Of a DNA stretch of 64,000 nucleotides, positions 27,050 to 37,061 are shown piece after piece. Position numbers and translations under genes: made by a program. Numbering within the stretch: the first letter of the stretch is position 1; each line of letters begins with the position of its first letter. The stretch comes from Nocardia vaccinii NBRC 15922. GTDB lineage: Bacteria > Actinomycetota > Actinomycetes > Mycobacteriales > Mycobacteriaceae. Where the stretch lies: positions 1 through 64,000 of the forward strand of contig NZ_BDCC01000030.1 of NCBI RefSeq assembly GCF_001613305.1. The letters run 5' to 3'. The notes under the pieces were generated by a model. It was given only the letters and a program-made list of their open reading frames with translations. It searched no databases and was not told the DNA's origin.

Positions 27050-30000
27050 CTACCAGGTGTTGATATGGCCGGGTGACCACAGGCCGCTGTGTGTCTCCCG
27101 GGTAACCGTCGCCGTCGCGGGGACCTCGGACGGATCGATCGGGGTGAGGCGCTGCAATTCGCCCCAATCCTGATTCCAGTTGTTCTCGAGGTAGGTGGCC
27201 AGCGTTTCCGAACGCAGCAATTGCTGGCTCCAGCCCAGCGGTCCGCCGCCGACGTGACTCTCCCACATCGTGGTGTCCTGGGCGCCGAGTCTGTTGGGCA
27301 GGATGCGCCAGCCCGGCACCTGGGCGATGCCGTCCTTGTGGTCGAACGGGCGCTGGCACGGGAACTGAAGGCCCACAGCCCAGTCCAACAGTACCGGCCG
27401 TGTCGACCCGACCACGTTCTGGAGGGTGTGGGTGCGCGGGATGCGCGGCGGCGTCAGGGCCACCCACCGCTGCGGATCCAGGTTGTGGTCCTTGGCCACG
27501 ATGCGGATCACGTTCGCCTGGGCGGGAATCCGATCCAGGGGCACCCGCAGGTTGCGCCACGACGGGGCGGGTCCGATGTCGATCGGGGTCACCCTGCCGA
27601 GGGGGTGTGCGCTCGTCGCGGAATAGGTTGTGCCGTATTCGATCTGCACAGGCTCACCACCCACGGCGCCGCCGTCGGGGCCCTCGGCCTGGATGTGGCC
27701 CGCCGCCGCGATCGAGATGATGTCGCTGTGGTCGTGCTGAGCGGGCAACCGGTACCAGCCGGTGACCAGATCGGCCGGTTCCTGCTGGTCGTAGGTGCCG
27801 AGCTCGGGCGTGGTCGCCGGGTCGAGGCCGTAAGGCAATGGGGCGCCGCCAGTTTGGGTTCCCGTGTCACCCGTTCGGCTGTCCGTGCCGGACTTGTTGC
27901 CGAAGGATTTGGCGATGCTGGTCGATTCGCCCTTCTCGTCCGGGGAGCTGATATCGCCGACCCCGTTCGGCACGAATCCGCGTGCGCCCGTGGTGAACGC
28001 GGCGAATTGGTCGCCGACGAGCGGTTGCAGCATCGAGGCGTTCGGATCGGTCTCGACCAGCACCTTGTTCGCCAACGCGCACGGATTACCGAGTGCGGCA
28101 TGGAAATTCGAGGAAGCCAGCGAGAATCCCGGATGCTGCGCCGCCGCAGCCGCGGCGAACGAGGCGACCTGGAAGACCACCAGGATCGCCGCGGCAGCGG
28201 TGAGCGGCGGGAATTTCGCCAGACGCCAGGCACGCGGTGACACCCGGTGTGGTGTACCGGGTTTCGGTGCGCGCACATGCCACCAGATCGCCAGCACGAG
28301 ACACAGCGCGGCGATCGTCAGGAATATCGTGCTGAACCCGGTGCCGTCGACCGACGGCGGTTCGTCCCACCACGGGATGCCGAAGCTCGAAACCCACCAC
28401 CACTCGTTGACGCTGGTGAAGATCTGCGCCAACGCCAGTGATACCACCGCCGCGAACAGTGCTCGATTGCGCGGCGAGCGCATCACCCGCGGGCCCACCG
28501 CGACCGCCGTGAGTACCGCCACCGACCCGGCCAGGCCGGCGTACACCCCGTTGTGATGCGTGAATTTCGTCGGGCAGATTGCCATCAGCACCATCGCCCC
28601 GAGCGTCACGCCGAGCAGCCGTCGTGCCGGGCCGCCCGCGGTGAAGGGGATGCGGCCGCCTTTGCGCAGCATGACCAGGACGCAGACCAGCAGACTCAGC
28701 CACATGGCGACCATGCCGAACCGGCGGGCGATGGAACCGTCGGCCGAGGGCATGAACAGCCACTGGTAGTTCAGATATTCGTTGTACCAGGGGTCCGATG
28801 GTCCGACGATATCGTGTACCCGCTGCATCTCGCTCATCGCCGAAAACGGTTCGACGGCGAAAGCGAAGGCCAGCACCAGCATTCCGGACGCGAGCAGCGG
28901 TGCCAGCAGAGCCCCGTACGCCCGGATCCAGGCGGTGATCGATACTCGGGTTCCGTCGCGGGCATCGGCCAGCTCACGAGCTTTCGGAATGCCGAATTCC
29001 ACCGCTGAGCGCAGCCCGGCCAGCAAGGGTGCGAGGCAGATCACTCCCGACGGCGCCGCGGTGAAACTGAACGCGCCGACGAGGATCGCGACGGCGTAGG
29101 GCAGCATTCTGTGCGTCGCGATGGCGCGCTCCACCAGGCACCAGGTGAGCAGGACGCAGACCGCGACCACCGGTTCGGGCCGCAGGCCGTTGTTGTAGGG
29201 CAGCCACACGGCCAGGAAGACCAGCGCGCCGGTCCACACCGCGACCCTGTCGTGGCGCACGGCCGCGCCGAGCCGGGGAATCACCTCCCGGCTCAACGCG
29301 AGCCAGGTGACCACCGCCGCCAGCAGCGTCGGCAGCCGCATCCACGGACTCGCGACGCTGATCTCCGACATGTGCGCGATGATGTCGTACGGAGGTGTGC
29401 CGACCGGGTTTTCCGGCACGCCGAAGAATCGGAAGTAGTTGGCCATATAACCGGACACCAGCGACGTCCGCGCCATCCCGAACTGATAGCCGTCGTCGGA
29501 AGTGGTGGCGCCGATGAAATGCCACACCAGCAAGGTCCCCAGGACGATGAAGTCGACGCCGGTGATCCGCCACCATCGCTGCGGCAGCAGTCGCCGAAAA
29601 CCCCGGCCGTCGGACCGGTCGATCCGGTACAACGCCACCAGTGCGATGAGGGTGAACACCACGGCCAGCACTTCGGCTGCCCGTTTGAGGAAGGTCGGGG
29701 TGACCGAGAACCGGCTGTCGACCTGCGCGACGACCTCGGCGCCGTCCGGTTTGGGAAGATCGCTGAAGATCCCTACCACCTGCGGTCGCCAGTCCCCGGG
29801 CGGCAGCGTGGACGGTTCGACATCCGATCCGTGCACGGCGATCCTGGTCGAGGACATGTCGGCGTGCACGGTCAGGGTGCCGTGGCCGATCGCATCGATC
29901 GGCACGTTCAGCAGCGACTGGTTTCGCAGCACGACTTCGAGCCGGGCGGGCGTGCCGTTCCGGGCGGGTTGCACGCGGGCGACGAATCCGTACTTCTCCA

Positions 30001-30382
30001 GCTGCGGCGCTCCGTCGGGCAGGGTCGAGGCCAGCACGCCACCGTGGGCGGTCAGTTGCGTCATCGACTGGCCGGGGATGGTCGCGTCGAAGGTCAGCGG
30101 AGCGTAGGTGACCAGCGGAGCCGCGACGCTGCGGGCCGAATCCTGTTGCGGCCAGGACAGAGTCGTGTGGTCCACCTGTACCGGCAGCAGTGGAACGGCA
30201 ATGGCGCACAACGCGCCCAGCAGCCCGGCGATGAGGGCTACCGACCTGGCCCATGTGCCGCGCAGGCCACCCGAGATTCCGGGTTCCGCACCTGCGGCCT
30301 GTGCCCTGTCCGCCCTTGCCATCGTGTCGACCACGGCCGCTGATGCTAGTGTGACGCTTCCGTTACCCGCGATTTCGCCCAC
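27050..30382 (-). CDS. Arabinosyltransferase, EmbA/B/C-like
   Basis: A 1110-aa GT-C-fold integral membrane enzyme of the Emb family, which adds arabinofuranose from decaprenyl-phosphoarabinose to cell-wall arabinogalactan or lipoarabinomannan. The catalytic acidic pair is visible as DDGY at residues 296-297 (compare Asp299-Asp300 of mycobacterial EmbC). Order: one membrane helix (45-65), an extracytoplasmic beta domain (70-230), about a dozen helices (235-750), then the C-terminal carbohydrate-binding region. Full family length. Start: GTG at 30382, 17 bp after the MMPL remnant; ATG near 30322 is an alternative. No aftA or second emb gene is adjacent, so whether this is the main copy cannot be told. 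Family members are ethambutol targets. Confidence 0.87.
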   Translation of the reverse strand: MGEIAGNGSVTLASAAVVDTMARADRAQAAGAEPGISGGLRGTWARSVALIAGLLGALCAIAVPLLPVQVDHTTLSWPQQDSARSVAAPLVTYAPLTFDATIPGQSMTQLTAHGGVLASTLPDGAPQLEKYGFVARVQPARNGTPARLEVVLRNQSLLNVPIDAIGHGTLTVHADMSSTRIAVHGSDVEPSTLPPGDWRPQVVGIFSDLPKPDGAEVVAQVDSRFSVTPTFLKRAAEVLAVVFTLIALVALYRIDRSDGRGFRRLLPQRWWRITGVDFIVLGTLLVWHFIGATTSDDGYQFGMARTSLVSGYMANYFRFFGVPENPVGTPPYDIIAHMSEISVASPWMRLPTLLAAVVTWLALSREVIPRLGAAVRHDRVAVWTGALVFLAVWLPYNNGLRPEPVVAVCVLLTWCLVERAIATHRMLPYAVAILVGAFSFTAAPSGVICLAPLLAGLRSAVEFGIPKARELADARDGTRVSITAWIRAYGALLAPLLASGMLVLAFAFAVEPFSAMSEMQRVHDIVGPSDPWYNEYLNYQWLFMPSADGSIARRFGMVAMWLSLLVCVLVMLRKGGRIPFTAGGPARRLLGVTLGAMVLMAICPTKFTHHNGVYAGLAGSVAVLTAVAVGPRVMRSPRNRALFAAVVSLALAQIFTSVNEWWWVSSFGIPWWDEPPSVDGTGFSTIFLTIAALCLVLAIWWHVRAPKPGTPHRVSPRAWRLAKFPPLTAAAAILVVFQVASFAAAAAAQHPGFSLASSNFHAALGNPCALANKVLVETDPNASMLQPLVGDQFAAFTTGARGFVPNGVGDISSPDEKGESTSIAKSFGNKSGTDSRTGDTGTQTGGAPLPYGLDPATTPELGTYDQQEPADLVTGWYRLPAQHDHSDIISIAAAGHIQAEGPDGGAVGGEPVQIEYGTTYSATSAHPLGRVTPIDIGPAPSWRNLRVPLDRIPAQANVIRIVAKDHNLDPQRWVALTPPRIPRTHTLQNVVGSTRPVLLDWAVGLQFPCQRPFDHKDGIAQVPGWRILPNRLGAQDTTMWESHVGGGPLGWSQQLLRSETLATYLENNWNQDWGELQRLTPIDPSEVPATATVTRETHSGLWSPGHINTW

Positions 30383-30399
30383 TGTTTCTCAGTCTGCGC

Positions 30400-31690
30400 T
30401 CAGGGACGGGCCGCCGATCCGATGGTTGTTCCGGGCCACCAATTGCGTTTGCCGAAGAGTTTCATCATCGCGGGTACCAGCATCATCCGGACCACGATGG
30501 CATCGAACAGAACCGCCACGGCCAGAGCGAATCCGAATTGCTTCAGTTCCAGGACATCGGCGGTGACGAAGCTGGCGAACACGGCGACCATGATCGCCGC
30601 CGCGGCGGTGATCGGACGGGCGGTATGTTCGATTCCCTCGATGATTGCCGCATCGTTGCTGTGAGTGCGCCGGAATCCCTCGCGCATTCTGCCGATGAGG
30701 AACACCTCGTAATCCATCGACAGCCCGAACACGACCGCGAACACGGTGACCGGCAGATAGACCTGGATGTAACCGGCGCTGTGGAACCTCAGCAGATCCG
30801 AGGCCCATCCCCACTGGAACACCGCGACCGTCAGTCCCACCGCCGCACCGGTGACCAGAAGGTTCATCAGCACAGCCTTGGCCGGGATGAGAACGCTGCG
30901 CAGCACCACCGCGAGGTAGGCGAAGGGGATTCCCAGGATCAGCACGATGCCCCAGGGCAACTTCGCCGATATCTCGGCCGCCGCGTCGACGACCAGCGCC
31001 GTCGTTCCGCCGACGGCGATATCGGGTCCTGCGGCCGCGGCAGTCCGCGCGGCGGAACGTCTGAGGGAGTCGATCAGGTCGGTTGCCGCGGTGGAGTCGA
31101 TGGGAACCGAGGTGATGACGGCGAGCAGGATGTGGCCGTCGTTCTGTTCCGGTTGGACGTAGGCCACCCGGGGGTCGCGTCGAACCTCGTCCTCGAAGAT
31201 CCCGGCCTGTCGCAGTTGCGCCGGGGTCATGGGCGAATCATCGGCCCCGCTGAGAACGACGGTGATCGGGGAGTCGGTACCGGGTGCGAATTTCTGGGTC
31301 AGGACCGCGTTGGCCCGTCCGCTGGACTGTCCGGCGAGGGCGTCCGCTCCGATGTCGACGCCGTAGCGAATCCAGCCGAGGGGGAGCAGGCAAACGGTCA
31401 GCAGCAGCGCGGCGAGCGCGGTGTAGCGCCAGGCGTGCCCGATCACATGGCGTGCCCAGCGGGCCCACCAAGCGCGGCCCGGCTCGGAACCGGCGGCCGA
31501 ATCCGACGGGCGCAGCCGTGCGGGCAGAGCGAGCGCGTTCGTGCGGGAGCCGAGAACCGCCAGCACCGCGGGCAGCAGTGTCCAGGCGACCAGCAGCACA
31601 CACACCACGGTCACCGCCACGACCAGGGAGATACTGCGGACGACGGCGACGTCGACGATGGTCAGGGCGCCGAGGGCGATCATGACGACT
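30400..31690 (-). pseudogene. MMPL/RND transporter, C-terminal half only
   Basis: About 427 residues corresponding to the second half of an MMPL-type lipid or siderophore exporter. It begins inside the membrane bundle (ALGALTIVDVAVVRSISLVV, then TLLPAVLAVLG), continues with the second periplasmic domain (GQSSGRANAVLTQKFAPGTD) and the last helices (VFGLSMDYEVFLIGRMREG). The first 300 or so residues, with the first periplasmic domain and helices 1-4, are missing. Upstream sequence belongs to a different family in another frame, so this is a truncated gene. It might still be translated from an ATG at 31683, but a working RND pump is unlikely. Confidence 0.75.
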
Positions 31691-32041
31691 TTTCACCGCC
31701 TGCGGTATTTCGCCGCCGTCGATCCGCTTGACGTAGGTGACCACGCCGTCGGCGGGCGCGACGATGGCCGGGACGGGGGCTTTCGTGCGCAGTTGGGCCT
31801 TCTCGAAATAGAGGTCGAAGAGGCGCCGGTTGTCGCACCATGAGGTGTCGTAACCGGGCGGGAAGATCGTTTCGGGTTTGTGTACCAGCCGCATCAGGTC
31901 ATCGATGTTGTCCGACAGCATCGTGCTGGCGAATTTCGGCGAGATCTGCGAAGTCACCCGCTCGACGAACTCGTCCCAGGCGACCAGGTCCAGACCGAGC
32001 AGCTCGGCATTCCCGCTGTCAGGACACCCGGCTCCCGCCAC
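31690..32041 (-). pseudogene. Truncated gene, N-terminal part, PSD-like
   Basis: About 117 residues from a GTG at 32041 that overlaps the end of the lipoprotein gene. The segment PAIVAPADGVVTYVKRIDGG resembles the mid-portion of phosphatidylserine-decarboxylase-like proteins (the APADG turn), preceded by FDLYFEKAQ in place of the usual YFRDPER. The catalytic LGST end is missing; the frame breaks at about 31690 where MMPL sequence begins. The family call is tentative; the truncation is clear because both sides of the junction end mid-domain. Confidence 0.4.
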
Positions 32042-32744
32042 CGGGATCGTGTTCGTCCAGGATTGCCCGGGCGATCGTCGCGGCCGCGCCGCATTGGCGG
32101 GATACGGTCAGCACCGCCGGATCGGACCGGGTGACCTGCTGGGTGAGGTTGATCAGCAGCGGTTGCGGGGAACCGGTGTCGACGACGAGCATGCAGGCGG
32201 TCTTGGTCGTGCCGCTGTCCAGGCCCGCGGCCTGCTGGGCGCCCACCCGGACCGCGTAGTAGCGACTGTCGATCAGGAATCGCTCGAACAATTGCGCGTA
32301 GTCCTTGTCGACCATGGTCGCGGTGATGCCGCTGCCGTCGTCGTCGGGATAGCTCCGGCGCCAGAACCTGCCGAACGGCGTGGCCGTGGTCATGACGCTG
32401 ACGACGTCGCCGTGCGCACCGCCCACCCAGCAGCCGTGTCCCGGCACCATCGTGGTGGCGCGAATCCCCTGTGGCACTTCGGCGATCCGGTACAACTGCG
32501 GTGTGAACGCGGCGCATTCGGCCCCGGGTGCGAACACCGGGTCGCGGTTGGTGCTGAATTGCAATGCGTTGTCCCGCACCGCATTCGGCGCGAGCGTCGC
32601 GGCCCGCTCACCGGCCGGCGAGCTCGAACCGCACCCACCCAGCGCACACGCGGCGCCGACCGCGATCGCAAGGGTCCGCGTCGAGAATTTCTGGGACGCA
32701 GACGATCTGCCGCATTCGCGCGAGCCGGTCCTGGTTCTTGCCAT
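32019..32744 (-). CDS. Secreted lipoprotein, possibly DUF3558-like
   Basis: A 241-aa exported protein. Residues 1-38 form a long signal peptide with a twin-Arg-poor, basic start and the lipobox ALGGC, so the Cys near residue 38 would be lipidated after cleavage. The mature part has widely spaced Cys residues (ECAAF, GHGCWVGG, TACMLVV, RQCGAAATIARAIL) and ends like DUF3558 lipoproteins of mycolata, but the match is loose. Function unknown. It starts 16 bp after lutC on the same strand and may simply be read through from the rhamnose operon. Start: ATG at 32744 without a clear ribosome site. Confidence 0.65.
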   Translation of the reverse strand: MARTRTGSRECGRSSASQKFSTRTLAIAVGAACALGGCGSSSPAGERAATLAPNAVRDNALQFSTNRDPVFAPGAECAAFTPQLYRIAEVPQGIRATTMVPGHGCWVGGAHGDVVSVMTTATPFGRFWRRSYPDDDGSGITATMVDKDYAQLFERFLIDSRYYAVRVGAQQAAGLDSGTTKTACMLVVDTGSPQPLLINLTQQVTRSDPAVLTVSRQCGAAATIARAILDEHDPGGGSRVS

Positions 32745-32760
32745 GGTGTCCGAAACACTA

Positions 32761-33414
32761 CTAGGTCACCTGTGGCCGTGCCGGGCGGCACGACCCTGGT
32801 AGCCCTGGTCGGTCGGAATCGAGCAGCAGAATGGTCAGCCTGCGTGGGCCGTGCACCCCCTGCACACGCTGTAATTCGATATCGCTGGTGGCCGACGGAC
32901 CGCTGATCAGGGTGAGTGGTCGGGCCGGATCGAGACGGGCGAGGAGTTCGGGGACGCTGCGCACGATGCGGTCGGCGGGAAGCAGGCAGATGTGGTGGTC
33001 GGGGATGAGGGTCAGGGCGCGACTGCCCTGGCCCGGTCCGGCGTCCAGCGCGATGGTACCGGTTTCGGCGCAGGCACCCGCACAGGTGGTGACGACGGCG
33101 TCGATGGCGTCGAGCTCGGTGGTGCCGAGGCCCGGGTCGTCGCGACGGGCGCGGCCGGGGGTCCAGGATGCGGGCAGGTCCGGCGGGACGATACAACTGT
33201 CGCTGCCGAGCACTTCGGTGACGACATCGATCGCGGCGGTCGCGGTAGTGCGGTGCACCCGCGCGCCGTAATCGGTGAGCCGGTCGGTGAGCATGGTGAT
33301 CAGCTTCGCCGGCTCGGTTTCGTGAACCCTCTGGTAATCGCGCCGCGGCGGCGGTGCGCCGGTCTCGCCGAGCGCGGCTCGGATGCGCCCGAGCATGGCG
33401 TCGCGGGTGTTCAT
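32761..33414 (-). CDS. lutC: L-lactate utilization protein LutC (LUD domain)
   Basis: A 217-aa LUD-domain protein, one of three subunits of the LutABC iron-sulfur L-lactate dehydrogenase that oxidises L-lactate to pyruvate. It starts MNTRDAMLGRIRAALG, typical of LutC, and contains the TTCAGACAETGTIALDAG and GPSATSDIELQRVQGVHGPR motifs. Start: ATG at 33414 overlaps the stop of lutB (ATGA). In this operon the lactate source is the lactaldehyde released by RhaAD, so LutC completes the route from rhamnose to pyruvate. Confidence 0.9.
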   Translation of the reverse strand: MNTRDAMLGRIRAALGETGAPPPRRDYQRVHETEPAKLITMLTDRLTDYGARVHRTTATAAIDVVTEVLGSDSCIVPPDLPASWTPGRARRDDPGLGTTELDAIDAVVTTCAGACAETGTIALDAGPGQGSRALTLIPDHHICLLPADRIVRSVPELLARLDPARPLTLISGPSATSDIELQRVQGVHGPRRLTILLLDSDRPGLPGSCRPARPQVT

Positions 33415-34856
33415 CGGTTCTCCCACCAGGTGCGGAACGTTTCCGGTGGCGGCGCGGGCAGGTCGCGGGCGCTGGTCCACGCCGACATCGGCGGCGGTAG
33501 CACACTGATCGCGCCGCGGCGGTTGCGCAGCAGACGGCCGATGCGCAGCAGGCGGGTGGCGGCGTTGAATCGCCGGGACGAGCGCATAACCCAGGACGCG
33601 GCGGCCATACCGGCCGATTCCGCGGTCGGCGTCCGGTGCACGGCCGTCGCCTGTGCGCGCAGATGCACCAGGATCGACGGGATATCGATGCGCACCGGAC
33701 AGGCGTCGAAGCACGCGCCGCAGAGCGTGGATGCGTAAGGGAGCGAGGGATTCTCGGCAACACCGGTCAATTGCGGGGTGAGCACCGCACCGATCGGCCC
33801 CGGATACACCGAGCCGTAGGCGTGGCCGCCGGTGCGCTCGTACACCGGGCACACGTTCAGGCAGGCCGAACACCGAATGCAGTGCAGCACTTCACGTCCC
33901 ACCTCGTCCGCGAGGGTGTCGACGCGGCCGTTGTCCAGCAGCACCAGATGGAACCGCCGCGGTCCGTCGCCCGGATGTACGCCGGTCCACAGCGAGGTGT
34001 ACGGATTCATTCGCTCGCCGGTGGACGAGCGGGGCAGCAGCTGCAGGAAAACCTCCAGATCCTGCCAGGTGGGCACGACTTTCTCGATGCCCATGACGGT
34101 GATCAAGGTGTCCGGCAATGTCAGGCACATCCGGCCGTTGCCCTCGGATTCGACCACGGCGAGGGTTCCGGTGTCGGCGACGGCGAAGTTGGCCCCGGAG
34201 ATCGCGACCTTCGCACCGAGCATGGTGCGGCGCAGATGGGCGCGGGCCGCGGCGGCCAGGGCAGGCGGATCGTCGGTGAGATCCGGGTCCGCGCCGGGCA
34301 TCCGGTCGCGGAAGATGTCACGGATCTCGCTGCGATTGCGGTGGATCGCGGGCACCAGGATGTGCGAGGGGCGATCGTCCGCGAGTTGCACGATGAGTTC
34401 GGCGAGATCGGTTTCGTGCGCGGTGATTCCGGCATCGGCCAGTGCCTCGTTGAGGCCGATCTCCTGGGTGGCCATGGATTTCACCTTCACCACCTCGGAT
34501 TCTCCGGTGGCGGAGACGAGTTCGGTGACGATGCGGTTGGCCTCGGTAGCGTCAGCGGCCCAGTGCACGGTGCCGCCGCGCGCGATGACGTTGCGCTCCA
34601 ATCGGATCAGCAGCTCGTCCAGATGCGCCAGGGTGTACCGCTTGATCTCCTGCCCGTTCCGGCGCAACAGCTCCCAGTCCCCGACCTCCCCGACGACCGC
34701 GGCGCGTTTGGCGCGAATGGTCGCGGTGGCCGCGCCGATGTTGTGCCGCAGTTGCGCGTCGGCGACCGCGTGCCGGGCGGCGACCGGGAAGGGTGCGGCC
34801 GCGTGCAACGGTGATGCACCGTAGGGCGCCGGTACGCCGAGGAAGGTCGAGCTCAT
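33411..34856 (-). CDS. lutB: L-lactate utilization iron-sulfur protein LutB
   Basis: A 481-aa protein with an N-terminal LUD domain and two C-terminal 4Fe-4S sets, CIRCSACLNVCPVYERTGGH near residue 320 and CGACFDACPVRIDIP near 375. These are the features of LutB, the electron-carrying subunit of the L-lactate oxidation complex. Start: ATG at 34856 behind GGAGG; the longer frame to 34943 has no support. It lies 40 bp downstream of lutA and overlaps lutC. Confidence 0.92.
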   Translation of the reverse strand: MSSTFLGVPAPYGASPLHAAAPFPVAARHAVADAQLRHNIGAATATIRAKRAAVVGEVGDWELLRRNGQEIKRYTLAHLDELLIRLERNVIARGGTVHWAADATEANRIVTELVSATGESEVVKVKSMATQEIGLNEALADAGITAHETDLAELIVQLADDRPSHILVPAIHRNRSEIRDIFRDRMPGADPDLTDDPPALAAAARAHLRRTMLGAKVAISGANFAVADTGTLAVVESEGNGRMCLTLPDTLITVMGIEKVVPTWQDLEVFLQLLPRSSTGERMNPYTSLWTGVHPGDGPRRFHLVLLDNGRVDTLADEVGREVLHCIRCSACLNVCPVYERTGGHAYGSVYPGPIGAVLTPQLTGVAENPSLPYASTLCGACFDACPVRIDIPSILVHLRAQATAVHRTPTAESAGMAAASWVMRSSRRFNAATRLLRIGRLLRNRRGAISVLPPPMSAWTSARDLPAPPPETFRTWWENR

Positions 34857-34896
34857 GCGAGAGCCTCCATCCGAGTCGAGTGGTCTGTGTGGCGAA

Positions 34897-35625
34897 TCAT
34901 GCGGTGGCCGCCAAGATTTCGGCCAGATGAAGGGTGCGCGCACCTGAACGCAGCCGGCTCAGCCCGCCGCCGATGTGCATCAGACAGGACGAATCCGCGG
35001 CCGTGCAGGTGTGTGCCCCGGTCTCCTGGACATGCCGCATCTTGTCGGCCAGCATCGCGGTCGACACATCCGGATTCTTCAGCGCGAACGTCCCACCGAA
35101 ACCACAGCACTGGTCGGCGTCCGGAAGTTCGACCAGGTCCAGACCCGAGACCCGGCGCAACAGCCGCAGCGGCCTGTCGTCCACGCGCAGCATGCGCAGG
35201 GAATGACAGGTCGGGTGGTAGGTGACCCGGTGCGGATAATGCGCGCCGACGTCCTCCACGCCCAGGACGTCCACCAGGAATTCGGACAGTTCGTACGTGT
35301 GCGCCGCGACCTCGTCGGCAGCGGCGGCCAGTCCGGTGTCACCGGCGCGCCGGGCCAGCATGGCGTGCTGGTGGCGCACCGAGCCGACGCACGAGGCCGA
35401 GGGTGCGACGATCGCGTCGTATCCGGCGAAGGCATCGGCGTGGTTGCGCACCAGAGGCATTGCCGCAGCGGGATATCCGGTATTGATGTGCATCTGCCCG
35501 CAGCAGGTTTGGGCCGGGGGCACCACCACCTGGTGTCCGAGCCGCTCGAGCAAGGTGACCGTCGCCCGGCCGACATCGGGAAACATCGCCTCGACCAGAC
35601 AGGTGACGAACAGCGCGACTCTCAT
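34897..35625 (-). CDS. lutA: L-lactate utilization (Fe-S)-binding protein LutA
   Basis: A 242-aa LutA/YkgE protein with the two CCG-type cluster motifs of the family: TCCGQMHINTGYPAA near residue 40 and QCCGFGGTFALKNPDVS near 167, each followed at the proper distance by a Cys pair (the second by CTAADSSC). Part of the LutABC L-lactate dehydrogenase. Start: ATG at 35625, overlapping the rhaB stop (ATGA), so it is translated as part of the rhamnose operon. Confidence 0.92.
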   Translation of the reverse strand: MRVALFVTCLVEAMFPDVGRATVTLLERLGHQVVVPPAQTCCGQMHINTGYPAAAMPLVRNHADAFAGYDAIVAPSASCVGSVRHQHAMLARRAGDTGLAAAADEVAAHTYELSEFLVDVLGVEDVGAHYPHRVTYHPTCHSLRMLRVDDRPLRLLRRVSGLDLVELPDADQCCGFGGTFALKNPDVSTAMLADKMRHVQETGAHTCTAADSSCLMHIGGGLSRLRSGARTLHLAEILAATA

Positions 35626-37061
35626 GCGGCTCTCTTCCGCGCGAGGGCGGTGACCCGGTCCAGCGCGGTCCGCCAGGCCGGGTCGCCGCTGGGCGAATAG
35701 TGGACGGGTGGATGCGTGTGTGCCACAAGGTACCGCGCTCCTCGCCAGTCGGGCAGGACATTCGCGGCGATGCCCTGGGCGAGCAGGTTGCCCAGGGCGG
35801 TGGCTTCGGCCGGGCCCGCGGCGACCGGCCGGTCGCAGGCATCAGCGGTGGCCTGGCACAGCGGAGCGTTGTGCACACCCCCGCCGACCAGGTGCACCAC
35901 CTCGACATCCTCGCCGTGTACGGCGACCGCGTCGGCCAGCGCCCGGGCATGTCCGATGGCCAGACTGTCGATGACGCAGCGGGTGAATTCGGCGGGTGTG
36001 CGCGGCGCGGGGCCGTCGCGGTGCGCGGCGATGCGCTCGGTCATCGGCGGCCCGCCGATCTGCGCCGGAGCCAGAAAGCCGGGATCATCGACGTCGATCA
36101 GCGTGCGCAACGCGGGCAGTTCGGCGGCACTCGCGACCAGGGCGGCGGTCTGGGCGCCGGGCCATTCGCGCAGGCATTCCTGCAGCAGCCACAGCCCCAT
36201 CACGTTGCGCAGGAAGCGAATTCCGGCGACTCCGGTTTCATTGGTGAATCCGCGTTCGCGCGCCTGCCGGGACAGCAGCGGGTCGGGACGTTCGAGCCCG
36301 ACCAGCGACCAGGTTCCGGTGCAGATATAAGCGAAGCGGGCCGACCGCGCGGGCACAGCGGCGACGGCGCTGGCGGTGTCGTGTGAGGCGACCCGGATCA
36401 GCGTCGGATCGTGACCGCCGATCGCGTCGCGCAGCGCGGGCCGCACCGGGCCCAGCGGTGTGCCCGGATCGTGGACCGGTGCGAAGAACCGCTGGGGCAG
36501 GTCGAGCCGGTCGATCAGATCCCGGTCCCAGTCCTGGCCGGTGGCGTGGAACAGCCCGGTCGTGGAGGCGTTGGTGCGTTCGGCACCGATCCGGCCGGTG
36601 AGCCAGTATCCGAGCAGGTCGGGGATCAAGAGCAGGTTCCGGGCGGCGGCCAGGCGTGCCGCCGATTCGGCGCGCAGTTGATGGATGGTGTTGAACGGCT
36701 GGTCGGCCAGGCCGGTGCGCTCGAACAGCTCCGCGGGACCGATCGGCGCAGCAGCCGATCGGCGCGGGTGACGGTAGTGGTACGGCAATCCCAGCAGTGC
36801 GCCGTCGGCATCGAGCAGACCGTAATCCACTGCCCAGGAATCGATTCCGGCTGATCGCACCGGCCCCGCCGCGGCCAGTCCGGCGCACAGTTGCTCGAAG
36901 AGCGCGCCGAGATTCCAGTGCAGACCGTCGGGCAGGGGCAACGGCCGGTTGGGGAACCGATGCACCTCGCGCAGGTCGATCCGGTCGGGACCGATCTCCC
37001 CGCGCACCACCCGGCCGCTCGCCGCCCCGAGATCGACCGCGGCGAAGACGTTCTCGCTCAT
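35622..37061 (-). CDS. rhaB: Rhamnulokinase
   Basis: A 479-aa FGGY-family sugar kinase that phosphorylates L-rhamnulose to L-rhamnulose-1-phosphate with ATP. The N-terminal phosphate motif AAVDLGAASGRVVRGEI and the HRFPN tract are characteristic of RhaB, and CTGTWSLVGLE and VGGGVHNAPLCQATADA mark the second actin-like lobe and the adenosine site. Full length for the family. Start: ATG at 37061, overlapping the rhaAD stop. Second step of the pathway encoded here. Confidence 0.92.
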   Translation of the reverse strand: MSENVFAAVDLGAASGRVVRGEIGPDRIDLREVHRFPNRPLPLPDGLHWNLGALFEQLCAGLAAAGPVRSAGIDSWAVDYGLLDADGALLGLPYHYRHPRRSAAAPIGPAELFERTGLADQPFNTIHQLRAESAARLAAARNLLLIPDLLGYWLTGRIGAERTNASTTGLFHATGQDWDRDLIDRLDLPQRFFAPVHDPGTPLGPVRPALRDAIGGHDPTLIRVASHDTASAVAAVPARSARFAYICTGTWSLVGLERPDPLLSRQARERGFTNETGVAGIRFLRNVMGLWLLQECLREWPGAQTAALVASAAELPALRTLIDVDDPGFLAPAQIGGPPMTERIAAHRDGPAPRTPAEFTRCVIDSLAIGHARALADAVAVHGEDVEVVHLVGGGVHNAPLCQATADACDRPVAAGPAEATALGNLLAQGIAANVLPDWRGARYLVAHTHPPVHYSPSGDPAWRTALDRVTALARKRAA

